Source: Bradyrhizobium sp. CSA112 (GTDB taxonomy: Bacteria > Pseudomonadota > Alphaproteobacteria > Rhizobiales > Xanthobacteraceae). From it: a stretch of 64,000 nucleotides of DNA. Position 1 is the stretch's first letter. Each line of letters begins with the position of its first letter. The translations under genes and the position numbers were made by a program. Below, piece by piece: positions 12,559 to 22,806 of the stretch. The notes below the pieces were generated by a model, which was given only the letters and a program-made list of their open reading frames with translations, was not told the origin of the DNA and ran no database searches. The stretch lies in NCBI RefSeq assembly GCF_029051645.1, contig NZ_JAACFS010000018.1:1-64000 (forward strand), read 5' to 3'.

Positions 12559-13701
12559 CTACACCAGCCCGCCCGCGTCCGTGACGCGGCGGAGGTGGTA
12601 GTCGGTATCGCCAAAGGTGTTCTCGATCATGGTCAGCCGCTTGAAGTAGTGGCCGATCTTGGCTTCCTGGGTCATGCCGATGCCGCCGTGGAGCTGGATC
12701 GACTGCTGGCCGATGAACTTGCCTGATTTGCCGATCTGCACCTTGGCGGCGGCGACCGCGGTCGCGCGCTCCTTGGCACTGTCGAAATCGGCGGCCATGG
12801 TCGCGAACATCGACATGCTGCGGGCCTGTTCGAGCGCCACGAACATATCGGCGGCGCGGTGCTGCAGGGTCTGGAAGCTGCCGATCGGCACGCCAAACTG
12901 CTTGCGGGTCTTGAGATACTCGACGGTCGCCTTCAGCGATTCATCCATCGCGCCGACCGCTTCCGCGCACATCGCGGTGCGGGCTTCGTCCACCACGCGC
13001 TCGATCAGCGGCAGGCCGTTCTCGGGATCGCCGATCGCGGCATCTGCGCCGACCTCGACACCGGTGAACGTGATATCGGCGGCATGCAGGCCGTCCTGGG
13101 TCGGATAGCCCTTGCGGGTGACACCCTTGGCGTTCGCCGGCACGATGAACACGCCGATGCCGCTTCGGTCGCGCTGGCCGCCCTTGGTGCGTGCGGTCAC
13201 GATCAGAGTGTCGGCGTTCTCGCCGTTGAGCACGACGAATTTCTCGCCGTCGATGACCCATACCGCGCCCTTCTTCTTGGCGGTGGCTGCGACATCGCCG
13301 AGATCGTAGCGCGAGTTCTTCTCGAGCTGCGCAAACGCAAAGGTCTTGCCGCCGTCGATGATGCCGGGAATGTGCTGGGCTTTCTGCTCGGCCGAGCCGC
13401 CGTGGCGCAGGAAGCCGCCGCCGATCACGACGGTGGCAAGATACGGCTCAAGCACCAGCGCCTTGCCGAGCGCCTCCATCACGATCATGGTCTCGACCGC
13501 GCCGGCGCCGAAGCCGCCATCGGCTTCCGCGAACGGCAGGCCCAAGAGGCCCTGCTCGGCGAGCTTGGCCCAGACGGCCTTGCTCCAGCCGCCCTTCTCT
13601 TTCTGATACTTCTTGCGCGCATCGAAATCGTAGGAGTCGGTCAACAGACCGTCGATGCTCTCCTTGAGAAGGCGCTGCTCCTCGGACAAATCAAAATCCA
13701 T
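12559..13701 (-). CDS. pimD: Acyl-CoA dehydrogenase, pimeloyl-CoA dehydrogenase small-subunit type (PimD)
   Basis: A 380-residue FAD acyl-CoA dehydrogenase. It has the helical N-terminal domain (MDFDLSEEQRLLKESIDGLL), the mid beta domain (WVIDGEKFVVLNGENADTLIV) and the C-terminal helical domain (RKQFGVPIGSFQTLQHRAADMFV; QLHGGIGMTQEAKIGHYFKRL). Paired with the gene upstream, it would form the heteromeric dehydrogenase that introduces the 2,3 double bond into pimeloyl-CoA and other dicarboxyl- or fatty acyl-CoAs, as in the R. palustris pim operon. I start at ATG 13699-13701, which has a GAGAG ribosome site; a longer frame would run into the repeat upstream. Confidence 0.88.
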   Translation of the reverse strand: MDFDLSEEQRLLKESIDGLLTDSYDFDARKKYQKEKGGWSKAVWAKLAEQGLLGLPFAEADGGFGAGAVETMIVMEALGKALVLEPYLATVVIGGGFLRHGGSAEQKAQHIPGIIDGGKTFAFAQLEKNSRYDLGDVAATAKKKGAVWVIDGEKFVVLNGENADTLIVTARTKGGQRDRSGIGVFIVPANAKGVTRKGYPTQDGLHAADITFTGVEVGADAAIGDPENGLPLIERVVDEARTAMCAEAVGAMDESLKATVEYLKTRKQFGVPIGSFQTLQHRAADMFVALEQARSMSMFATMAADFDSAKERATAVAAAKVQIGKSGKFIGQQSIQLHGGIGMTQEAKIGHYFKRLTMIENTFGDTDYHLRRVTDAGGLV

Positions 13702-13752
13702 GTTCTTTTGCTCTCTCAAATCATGCCGGAGGCATGGAAATCGAACGAACCC

Positions 13753-13834
13753 GTAGGATGGGTAGAGCGAAGCGAAACCCATCGCACTGTTCGGACTTGC
13801 TGTGATGGGTATCGCTTCGCTCCACCCATCCTAC
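13753..13834. repeat. Intergenic palindromic repeat, family 4 (GTAGGATGGGTAGAGCG)
   Basis: Ends GTAGGATGGGTAGAGCGAAG and CTTCGCTCCACCCATCCTAC are complementary, with inner AACCCATC/GATGGGT. A second copy is at 63383-63464. Confidence 0.85.
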
Positions 13835-13847
13835 GAACTGACTTTTC

Positions 13848-13992
13848 AACCTCGCCCCGCTTGCGGGGAGAGGTCGGATCGCATCGGAGATGCGATCCGG
13901 GTGAGGGGGTACAGGTCTCTCGACAATCATTGCTGGGAGAGAGGCCCCTCACCCCGCCCCTCTCCCCGCGAAGAGCGGTGAGAGGGAGAGGA
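13848..13992. repeat. Intergenic palindromic repeat, related to family 1
   Basis: CCTCGCCCCGCTTGCGGGGAGAGG on the left and CCCCTCTCCCCGCGAAGAGCGG with GAGAGGGAGAGG on the right, with an inner hairpin GGATCGCATCggagATGCGATCC. It follows pimC within a few bases and probably acts as an intra-operon processing or attenuation element. Confidence 0.75.
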
Positions 13993-13994
13993 AA

Positions 13995-15185
13995 TCAAAG
14001 CCCCAGCACCGCCTTGGTGATGATGTTGCGCTGGATCTCGTTGGAGCCGCCGTAGATCGAGACCTTGCGGTTGTTGAAGTAGCTCGGCGCGATCTGGGCG
14101 GTCCAGTCCATGGTCTCGTTGGAACCGTCGTCGCCATGCACGTCGTAAGGCGCGGCGAACGGGCCGATCACTTCCATCAGGAGCTCGGTGGTGGTCTGCT
14201 GGATTTCCGAGCCCTTGATCTTCAGCACCGAGGACGCCGGGTTGGGCTTGCCCTTGCCGTGCTTGCCTTCGTCGGCGACGACGCGGAGCTGGGTGAGCTC
14301 GAGCGCCTTCAGTTCGATCTCGCAGGCGGCGAGCTTCTCGCGGAAACCCTGGTCCTCGATCACGGGCTTGCCGTTCTGTTCGACCTTGGAGGCGAGGTCC
14401 TTGATGCGGCGCAGCCGCTCCTTGGAGACGCCGACGCGGGCGATGCCGGTGCGCTCGTTGCCGAGCAGGAATTTAGCGTAATCCCAGCCCTTGTTCTCCT
14501 CGCCGATCAGATTCTCGACCGGCACCTCGACATCGTCGAAGAACACTTCGTTGACCTCGTGGCCGCCGTCGATGGTCTCGATCGGACGCACGGTGACGCC
14601 CTTCGACTTCATGCTGAAGACGATAAAGGAGATGCCCATCTGCTTCTTCGCAGTCGTGTCGGTGCGGCACAGGCAGAAGATCATGTCGGCGTGCTGGGCC
14701 AGCGTGGTCCAGGTCTTCTGGCCGTTGATGATGTACTTGTCGCCCTTGCGCTCGGCTTTGGTTTTCAGCGAGGCGAGGTCCGATCCAGAGCCGGGCTCCG
14801 AAAAGCCCTGGCACCACCAGTCGTCGACATTGGCGATGCGCGGCAGGTACTGCTGCTTCTGCTTCTCGTTGCCGAAGGTGTAGATGACCGGGCCGACCAT
14901 GCTGACGCCGAAGGCGAGCGGCGCCGGCGCCGGATGCATCTGCAGCTCTTCGTTGAAGATGTAGTGCTGCACCGAGGTCCACCCGGTGCCGCCATATTCC
15001 TTCGGCCAGTGCGAGACGCCCCAGCCCTTCTTGTTGAGGATGCGCCACCAGGCGACCATCTCGTCCTTGGAGAGATGACGGCCCTCGACCATCTTGCGCC
15101 GCGTTTCCGGCGGCACGTTGTCCCGGAAGAAGGCTCTTACCTCCTCACGAAACGCGATTTCTTCCTTGCTGAAAGCGAGATCCAT
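13995..15185 (-). CDS. pimC: Acyl-CoA dehydrogenase, pimeloyl-CoA dehydrogenase large-subunit type (PimC)
   Basis: A 396-residue FAD acyl-CoA dehydrogenase. Landmarks are GWGVSHWPKEYGGTGWT near residue 54, CQGFSEPGSGSDLASLKTKAERKGDKYIINGQKTWTT near 123-160 (FAD-binding loop and mid domain), and SIYGGSNEIQRNIITKAVLGL at the C-terminus. It precedes pimD on the same strand; a large plus small subunit pair is the rule in the R. palustris pim operon. Start ATG 15183-15185 has AGGAGGAT a few bases upstream. Confidence 0.9.
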   Translation of the reverse strand: MDLAFSKEEIAFREEVRAFFRDNVPPETRRKMVEGRHLSKDEMVAWWRILNKKGWGVSHWPKEYGGTGWTSVQHYIFNEELQMHPAPAPLAFGVSMVGPVIYTFGNEKQKQQYLPRIANVDDWWCQGFSEPGSGSDLASLKTKAERKGDKYIINGQKTWTTLAQHADMIFCLCRTDTTAKKQMGISFIVFSMKSKGVTVRPIETIDGGHEVNEVFFDDVEVPVENLIGEENKGWDYAKFLLGNERTGIARVGVSKERLRRIKDLASKVEQNGKPVIEDQGFREKLAACEIELKALELTQLRVVADEGKHGKGKPNPASSVLKIKGSEIQQTTTELLMEVIGPFAAPYDVHGDDGSNETMDWTAQIAPSYFNNRKVSIYGGSNEIQRNIITKAVLGL

Positions 15186-15239
15186 CGGATCCTCCTGTGA
15201 GCGAATGAATTACATTCGTAGTAACGCGAACTCTCTTTT

Positions 15240-15361
15240 CCGTCGTCCCTGCGAACGCAGGGACCCATATCCACCGTCGCTAGTGTTGCAAAAGCCGTCT
15301 CCCCAACTGCCTCAAACCAAGGCCGCGGCGTATGGGTCCCGGCTCAAGGCCGGGACGACGG
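15240..15361. repeat. Intergenic palindromic repeat, family 7 (CGTCGTCCCTGCGAACGCAGGGACCC)
   Basis: CGTCGTCCCTGCGAACGCAG starts with its own small hairpin (CCCTGCG/CGCAGGG), and the right end GGGTCCCGGC...CCGGGACGACG is complementary to the left. It occupies the pimA-pimC junction, exactly where pimB lies in the R. palustris operon. A second copy is at 50196-50317. Confidence 0.85.
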
Positions 15362-15368
15362 CGGAGTG

Positions 15369-17060
15369 CTAAGAACGACCTCCTGATACGACTTGTTGTT
15401 TTGATGAAGTGCCCTGCGAAGGCTGTTGCTGCATCCGCAGTTCGTGGCGCGACAATTTTCCGACCGGTGTGCGCGGCAGCTCGTCGACGAAATCCACCGC
15501 AGCGGGCAGTTCATGCTTGCCGATCTTGCCGGTGAGGAACGCGCGCAACTCATCGAGCGTGAACGGCTTTGCGCCGCTGCGCAGCTTGATGAACGCCTTT
15601 GCGGCCTCGCCGCGGTAATCGTCCGGGATGCCGATCACGATCACTTCCTGCACGGAAGGGTGCGTATAGATCGCCTGCTCGATCATCTGCGGATAGACGT
15701 TGAAGCCGCCGGAGATGATCATGTCCTTCTTGCGGTCGACCAGATAGAAATAGCCGTCGGCATCCATGTAGCCGATATCGCCGGTGAGGAAACGGTCGCC
15801 GACAAAGGCTTCGGCGGTTTCCTTCGGCCGGTTCCAGTAGCCCTTGGTGACGTTCGGGCCGCGGATGCGGATTTCGCCGACTTCGCCCACCGGCATCAGC
15901 CTGGTCGGGTCTTCCAGCGACACCACGTCCATCTCGATGCCGGGCAGCATCAGGCCGATCGAGCCGGGCTTGTCCGGCCCTTCCTTGGGGTGTCCGGTGC
16001 CGGGCGAGCAGGTCTCGGTCATACCCCAGCCGCTCTTCAGCTTCATGCCGACCTTGCGCTCGAAGATTTTGGCGACCTCGACCGGCAGCGGCGCGCCGCC
16101 GGAGCCGCAGGACACCAGCGACGACAGGTCGCGCTTGTCGAGATCGGGCAGCGCTGCGATCGCGATCCACATTGTCGGCACGCCCGGAAAGACGGTCGCG
16201 CGCTTGACCTCGATGTCGCGCATCACGGCCTCGACGTCGAACCGCTGGTGTAGCGAGATCAGATGGCCGCGCCGGATTGCGGAGAGCAGCACCACCGTCA
16301 GCGCGTAGATATGAAACAGCGGCAACACGCAGATCACGCGTTCGATCGCGTTGCGCTCGGCGCGCGCCGGCCTGCCCCAGACGTCGTAGACCGACACCGC
16401 CGAGGTCAGGTTGCCGTGGCTCAGCATCGCGCCCTTCGGCAGGCCGGTGGTGCCGCCAGTATATTGCAATAGAGCGACATCGTCGGTCGAGATTGCAGGC
16501 CACTGCGCCGGCCTGGTCGCGCCATCCGTGAATTGCCTGTAGGTGACGATGGCAGGATTATCCGGCAGCGCCGCTTGCTGTGTGCCGACCTTGCCCCAAT
16601 GATCGTCCTCGCAAACGATCAGGCGATCGAGCAGGCCGCGAGCGAGGAATTTCAGCGCGGTCGGCAACAGCCCCGACAGATTGCTGGTGACCAGCACGCG
16701 CGCCCCGGAGTCCGAAAGCTTGTGCGACAGCGCGATCTCGCCGTCGAGCGGCGACAGGTGCACGATTCGGGCGCCGGCCTTCAGCGCGCCGAAGAAATTG
16801 ACGGGATGATCCGGCGAATTGCCGAGGAACAGCGCGACCGAACTGTTCTTGCCGTAGCCGGCGCGCAGGAAGGCGCTGGCTGCCTTCTCGACCATCGCTT
16901 CGAGTTCGCTGTAGCTGATCGGCCGGTCGCGGAATTCGATGGCCGGGCGCGAGGCGAATTCGGCGGCAGCGTCCGACAACAGGTCCGGCAGCGTGCCGCG
17001 CGCGATCGGTTCGTCCCAGCGGACGCCTTGCGGATAGAACTGTTCGCCGGGATGGGTCAT
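15369..17060 (-). CDS. pimA: Dicarboxylate/long-chain acyl-CoA ligase PimA
   Basis: A 563-residue acyl-adenylate-forming enzyme that makes the CoA thioester of its acid substrate with ATP. Key motifs are the phosphate-binding loop YTGGTTGLPKGAMLSHGN near residue 200, VFPGVPTMW near 300, SGWGMTET near 350, LTGDIGYMDADGYFYLVDRKKD near 432-455, and the catalytic Lys in PRTPVGKLSRHEL near 535. The first residues (MTHPGEQFYPQGVRWDEPI) are those I know from PimA of the Bradyrhizobiaceae. It is second in the operon after pimF and supplies the CoA esters the other gene products oxidise. Confidence 0.9.
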   Translation of the reverse strand: MTHPGEQFYPQGVRWDEPIARGTLPDLLSDAAAEFASRPAIEFRDRPISYSELEAMVEKAASAFLRAGYGKNSSVALFLGNSPDHPVNFFGALKAGARIVHLSPLDGEIALSHKLSDSGARVLVTSNLSGLLPTALKFLARGLLDRLIVCEDDHWGKVGTQQAALPDNPAIVTYRQFTDGATRPAQWPAISTDDVALLQYTGGTTGLPKGAMLSHGNLTSAVSVYDVWGRPARAERNAIERVICVLPLFHIYALTVVLLSAIRRGHLISLHQRFDVEAVMRDIEVKRATVFPGVPTMWIAIAALPDLDKRDLSSLVSCGSGGAPLPVEVAKIFERKVGMKLKSGWGMTETCSPGTGHPKEGPDKPGSIGLMLPGIEMDVVSLEDPTRLMPVGEVGEIRIRGPNVTKGYWNRPKETAEAFVGDRFLTGDIGYMDADGYFYLVDRKKDMIISGGFNVYPQMIEQAIYTHPSVQEVIVIGIPDDYRGEAAKAFIKLRSGAKPFTLDELRAFLTGKIGKHELPAAVDFVDELPRTPVGKLSRHELRMQQQPSQGTSSKQQVVSGGRS

Positions 17061-17083
17061 GGCTCTCTAGCTAGAAGATAGGT

Positions 17084-17191
17084 CGTCATTCCGGGATGGC
17101 CCGAAGGGCCAGGCCCCGAATCCATTGGGCCACATCCTCCGTGGTGAAATGGATTCCGGGCTCGACGCTGACGCGTCGCCCCGGAATGACG
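17084..17191. repeat. Intergenic palindromic repeat, family 8 (CGTCATTCCGGGATGG)
   Basis: Ends CGTCATTCCGGG and CCCCGGAATGACG are complementary, with inner GAATCCATT/AATGGATTC. Two more copies are at 30478-30577 and 46036-46139. It fills the pimF-pimA gap. Confidence 0.85.
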
Positions 17192-17212
17192 TGTGGCGAG
17201 AGCAATGACCCA

Positions 17213-19309
<2,097 letters not shown>

Positions 19310-19344
19310 GGGACTCTCCCTGGATCGTTTGTTCTTGGATGCCG

Positions 19345-19360
19345 CTCAACTTGCGTTGAG
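19345..19360. promoter_or_regulatory. Small inverted repeat in the pimF leader
   Basis: CTCAAC (19345-19350) TTGC GTTGAG (19355-19360) is a perfect 6-bp stem with a four-base loop, about 36 bases before the pimF start. It may be a leader hairpin in the pimF mRNA or a second protein site. Confidence 0.35.
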
Positions 19361-19379
19361 TAGCTACGGCTATTTCACC

Positions 19380-19398
19380 AATTTCGCACTGCGAAATT
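19380..19398. promoter_or_regulatory. Perfect palindrome, likely operator of the divergent IclR regulator
   Basis: AATTTCGC (19380-19387) act GCGAAATT (19391-19398) is a perfect 8-bp inverted repeat in the 164-base gap between pimF and the IclR gene. IclR-family proteins typically bind short TTTCGC/GCGAAA-type palindromes in their own divergent promoters. It lies just downstream of the predicted pimF -10 region, a position suited to repression. Confidence 0.6.
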
Positions 19399-19420
19399 TA
19401 ATTCCACACCTTGACAGCGA

Positions 19421-19449
19421 GGGTTATTTTGAAGCACGTCCCTTGTCAA
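19421..19449 (-). promoter_or_regulatory. Candidate promoter for the pim operon
   Basis: On the minus strand TTGACA (19449-19444) is followed after exactly 17 bases by TAACCC (19426-19421). The -35 is perfect, the -10 weak. Transcription would run into the palindrome at 19380-19398 and then pimF. Confidence 0.35.
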
Positions 19450-19473
19450 CGAGCTCATCAGCAGTAGCGGGTA

Positions 19474-20337
19474 ATGAAACGTCCAGGGAAGAAAGTGGCG
19501 ACTGATCGCAGCTTCGTCGTCGCGCTTTCCCGCGGACTTGATGTGTTGCGCGCATTTCATCCCAACGACGGGCTTCTCGGCAATCAAGAACTCGCCGCCC
19601 GCACCAATTTGCCGAAGCCGACCATTTCCCGGCTGACCTACACCCTGACCAAGCTGGGCTATCTTACACCCGTTCCGCGCTTCGAGAAGTATCAGCTCGC
19701 GCCATCAGCCATGGCGCTGGGGTATGCCGCGCTGGCCAACCTCGGCGTTCGGCATTTGTCCGAACCGTACCGTGAAGAACTGATGCGCGAGACCGGCGGC
19801 GCCGTTGCCGTCGGCGGACGCGATCGTCACAGCATGATTTATTTCGGGCAGAGCCGTGCCGGGCTGCTCGGCGTGCAGCTCGACGTCGGTTCGCGGGTGC
19901 CGATCGCGACCACCGCGATGGGTCGCGCCTATATCTGGGCGCTGCCCGACGATGAGCGTGCCTCCTTGTTGCGCGAACTGCGCGACCACTACGGCAATCG
20001 CTGGCCCAAAATGCGTGACGGCATCGAGCGCGCGGGCGAAATGCTCGCGCGTCACGGATTCACCATCTCTGCCGGCGAATGGCAGGACGATGTGCACGCC
20101 GTAGGTGTGCCGCTGAAGCTCAGCGACGGAACCGGACCGTATGCCTTCAATTGCGGCGCGCCTGCTTTCCGTTTCACGGAAGATCGCTTGATCAACGATA
20201 TTGGACCGCGCCTTGTGACGATGGTAAGGAACATCGAGGCAGCGTTGGGCGGCGCGGCCCCGCAATCCAAAAAAACAGAGAACAAGAAGTTGAAAGCAGG
20301 AGGAAAAGTTGCACGTGTATCCGAGGGGATCAGATAG
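19474..20337 (+). CDS. IclR-family transcriptional regulator
   Basis: A 287-residue regulator with an N-terminal winged helix-turn-helix (VALSRGLDVLRAF, then ELAARTNLPKPTISRLTYTLTKLGYL, residues about 17-67) and a C-terminal IclR effector domain (REETGG-like segment RETGGAVAVGGRD; VGSRVPIATTAMGRAYIWALP; VGVPLKLSDGTGPYAFNCGAP). The Lys/Glu-rich tail from about residue 265 is unstructured. It is transcribed away from pimF and is followed 69 bases later by the ABC importer genes, so it probably controls both the pim operon and the importer in response to an acid or acyl-CoA. Confidence 0.92.
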   Translation: MKRPGKKVATDRSFVVALSRGLDVLRAFHPNDGLLGNQELAARTNLPKPTISRLTYTLTKLGYLTPVPRFEKYQLAPSAMALGYAALANLGVRHLSEPYREELMRETGGAVAVGGRDRHSMIYFGQSRAGLLGVQLDVGSRVPIATTAMGRAYIWALPDDERASLLRELRDHYGNRWPKMRDGIERAGEMLARHGFTISAGEWQDDVHAVGVPLKLSDGTGPYAFNCGAPAFRFTEDRLINDIGPRLVTMVRNIEAALGGAAPQSKKTENKKLKAGGKVARVSEGIR

Positions 20338-20406
20338 CTTTCATCACGGCTGGCGAAAATCTTCGCGTGGTCATTGCCGCTCCGCAATCAGCGCGGGCGC
20401 GACGAG

Positions 20407-21204
20407 ATGACTAAGGCCCAGCTCGCGCAGGGAAGCTCTCCCCTGCTCGCGGTTCGCGACGTCAGCGTCGTGTTCGGCGGCATCATCGCGTTAAACGGCG
20501 TGTCCTTTGACATGCATAAGGGCGCAATCCTCGGCCTGATCGGACCGAACGGTGCCGGCAAGACGACGCTGTTCAATTGCCTCTCCCGGCTCTATCAGCC
20601 GAGCTCCGGCGATATCCTGATGGAAGGCGCGAGCATCCTGACGCGTCCGCCGCACCGGATCGCCGAGATCGGCATCGGCCGCACCTTCCAGAACGTCGCA
20701 CTGTTTCCAAATCTCTCCGTGCTCGACAACGTTCGCGTCGGCACCCATTGCCGTTCCAACAGCGACATCATCAGCGACTCCTTGCGGCTGGGCTGGGTGC
20801 GCCGTGGCGAGGCCGAACTCAACAAGCACGTCCACGAGATCGTTACCTATCTCGGCCTCGATGACGTCGCCCACACCATCGTGTCCGGCCTGCCGTTCGG
20901 TACCCAAAAACGTGTCGAGCTGGCGCGCGCACTGGCCGCGGATCCCAAGATCCTGCTGCTCGACGAACCCGCCGGCGGTCTCAATCACGAAGAAGTCCAC
21001 GTGCTTGGCGATCTGATCAAGCGCATTCGCGACGAGCGTCACGTGACGGTGCTGCTGGTCGAACATCACATGGGTCTGGTGATGTCGATCGCCGACCACG
21101 TCGTCGCACTTAACTTCGGCCGCAAGCTCGCCGAAGGAACGCCGGCCCAGGTCCAGGCCGACCCGGATGTCATCAAAGCCTATCTGGGGAGCAAGGACCA
21201 ATGA
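20407..21204 (+). CDS. Branched-chain-type ABC transporter ATP-binding protein (LivG-like)
   Basis: A 265-residue ATPase of the HAAT family. Walker A GPNGAGKTT is near residue 45, GIGRTFQNVALFPNLSVLDNV near 90, the signature region LPFGTQKRVELARALA near 165 (a variant of LSxGxQ, usual for LivG), Walker B ILLLDEPAGGLN near 185, and the switch His in LLVEHHMG. I use the ATG at 20407; a TTG 33 bases upstream is unlikely. It overlaps the next ATPase gene by four bases, so the two are translationally coupled. Confidence 0.93.
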   Translation: MTKAQLAQGSSPLLAVRDVSVVFGGIIALNGVSFDMHKGAILGLIGPNGAGKTTLFNCLSRLYQPSSGDILMEGASILTRPPHRIAEIGIGRTFQNVALFPNLSVLDNVRVGTHCRSNSDIISDSLRLGWVRRGEAELNKHVHEIVTYLGLDDVAHTIVSGLPFGTQKRVELARALAADPKILLLDEPAGGLNHEEVHVLGDLIKRIRDERHVTVLLVEHHMGLVMSIADHVVALNFGRKLAEGTPAQVQADPDVIKAYLGSKDQ

Positions 21205-21914
21205 CCGCGATGCTCAACGTCAAGGATCTCCGCGCCTATTACGGCCAGGTCCAGGCGCTTCACGGCTTAAGCTTCTCCCTCAACGAGGGCTCGCTGACCA
21301 CCCTGCTCGGCGCCAACGGCGCCGGCAAGACCACCACTTTGCGGGCGATCTGCAACATGGTGCGTTCGACCGGCGCTATCGAGTTCGAGGGCAAGCCGCT
21401 CTCCGGCCAGTCGACCGAAAACGTCGTCCGTCTCGGCATTGCGCATGTGCCGCAGGGCCGCGGCACCTTCACCACCATGACGGTGGAAGAAAACCTGCAG
21501 CTCGGCGCCATCACCCGCAATGACAAGAAGGGCGTGGTCGCCGACATCGAGCGCATGTACGAGCACTTCCCGGTGCTCAAGGAACGGCACACCCAGCAGG
21601 CCGGCACGCTGTCGGGCGGCGAGCAGCAGATGCTCGCGGTTGCGCGTGCGCTGATGCTGCGTCCGCGGCTGATGCTGCTGGACGAGCCGTCGTTCGGCCT
21701 GGCGCCGCTGATCGTGCGCGAGCTGTTCAATATCCTCGGCAAGATCAACCGCCAGGACAAGGTCACTATTCTGGTGGTGGAGCAGAACGCGCAACTCGCG
21801 CTGGAGCTCGCGGACAAGGCCTACGTTATTGAAACCGGACGTATCGTGATGTCGGGAAGCGCTGCCGAAATCGCGAACAACGAAGACGTCCGTAAATCCT
21901 ATCTCGGTTATTGA
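21201..21914 (+). CDS. Branched-chain-type ABC transporter ATP-binding protein (LivF-like)
   Basis: A 237-residue ATPase. Walker A GANGAGKTT is at about residue 38, GIAHVPQGRGTFTTMTVEENL near 83 (the LivF-type Q-loop), the signature LSGGEQQMLAVARALM near 138, and Walker B LMLLDEPSFGLAP near 157. The ATG overlaps the preceding stop codon (ATGA). Together with LivG-like it forms the motor of the importer. Confidence 0.93.
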   Translation: MTAMLNVKDLRAYYGQVQALHGLSFSLNEGSLTTLLGANGAGKTTTLRAICNMVRSTGAIEFEGKPLSGQSTENVVRLGIAHVPQGRGTFTTMTVEENLQLGAITRNDKKGVVADIERMYEHFPVLKERHTQQAGTLSGGEQQMLAVARALMLRPRLMLLDEPSFGLAPLIVRELFNILGKINRQDKVTILVVEQNAQLALELADKAYVIETGRIVMSGSAAEIANNEDVRKSYLGY

Positions 21915-21925
21915 GGAGCGCAGCC

Positions 21926-22804
21926 GTGGAACTTTTTATCAACCAGGTCCTGGCTGGCATTGCCACAGGTGCGATCTATGCCTGCATGGCGCTCGCCGTT
22001 GTGATGATCTACCAGGCGATCGACCATCTCAATTTCGCTCAGGGCGAAATGGCGATGTTCTCGACATTCATCGCCTGGCAGCTGATGCAATGGGGGGTGC
22101 CGTATTGGTGGGCCTTCCTTCTCACGCTGGCGTTCTCGTTCGCAGGCGGCATCGCCATCGAGCGTATGTTGTTCAAGCCGCTCGCCAAGGCGCCGATCCT
22201 GACGAATGTCGCCGGTTTCATCGCATTGTTTGCGATCGTCAACAGCGTCGCCGGACTGACCTGGGACTTCACGATCAAGCAGTTTCCGACGCCGTTCGGA
22301 TCCTCGCCCTTTCTCGGCAGTCAGTTGATCTCGACCCATCAGGCCGGCATGATCGGCGTGACGGTCGGACTGTTGATCCTGCTCTATCTGTTCTTTCAGT
22401 TCACCCGGATCGGCCTTGCGATGCGCGCGGCCGCGTCGTTGCCGGAATCGGCACGGCTGGTCGGCATCAACACGAGCTGGATGATCGCGCTTGGCTGGGG
22501 CATGGCGTCCGCGATCGGCGCGATCGCCGGCATCCTGATCGCACCTGTCGTATTCCTGGAGCCCAACATGATGGGCGGCGTGCTGATCTACGGGTTTGCC
22601 GCGGCCGTCCTCGGCGGCCTGACCAGCCCGCTCGGAGCGGTGGTTGGGGGCTTTCTGGTCGGCGTGTTCGAGAATCTCGCCGGGACCTATATCCCCGGCG
22701 TCGGCAATGAACTGAAATTGCCGATCGCGCTGGCGCTTATCATCACCGTATTGGTTCTCAAGCCGGCGGGCCTGTTTGGCCGGCCCATCGTGAAGCGAGT
22801 TTGA
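21926..22804 (+). CDS. Branched-chain-type ABC transporter permease (LivH-like)
   Basis: A 292-residue membrane protein with about eight hydrophobic segments and LivH marks: GIATGAIYACMALAVVMIYQAIDHLNFAQGEMAM at the N-terminus, LAMRAAASLPESARLVGINTSWMIALGWGMASAIGAIAG in the coupling-helix region, and YGFAAAVLGGLTSPLGAVVGGFLVG near the end. I start at GTG 21926 because GAGGAG lies seven bases before it; the TTG at 21911 overlaps the previous stop and has no ribosome site. Confidence 0.9.
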   Translation: MELFINQVLAGIATGAIYACMALAVVMIYQAIDHLNFAQGEMAMFSTFIAWQLMQWGVPYWWAFLLTLAFSFAGGIAIERMLFKPLAKAPILTNVAGFIALFAIVNSVAGLTWDFTIKQFPTPFGSSPFLGSQLISTHQAGMIGVTVGLLILLYLFFQFTRIGLAMRAAASLPESARLVGINTSWMIALGWGMASAIGAIAGILIAPVVFLEPNMMGGVLIYGFAAAVLGGLTSPLGAVVGGFLVGVFENLAGTYIPGVGNELKLPIALALIITVLVLKPAGLFGRPIVKRV

Positions 22805-22806
22805 TC

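Noticed and set aside
13702..13782. Longer N-terminus for PimD
   Set aside because: The extension translates the family 4 repeat upstream; the normal acyl-CoA dehydrogenase start MDFDLSEEQ has its own ribosome site.
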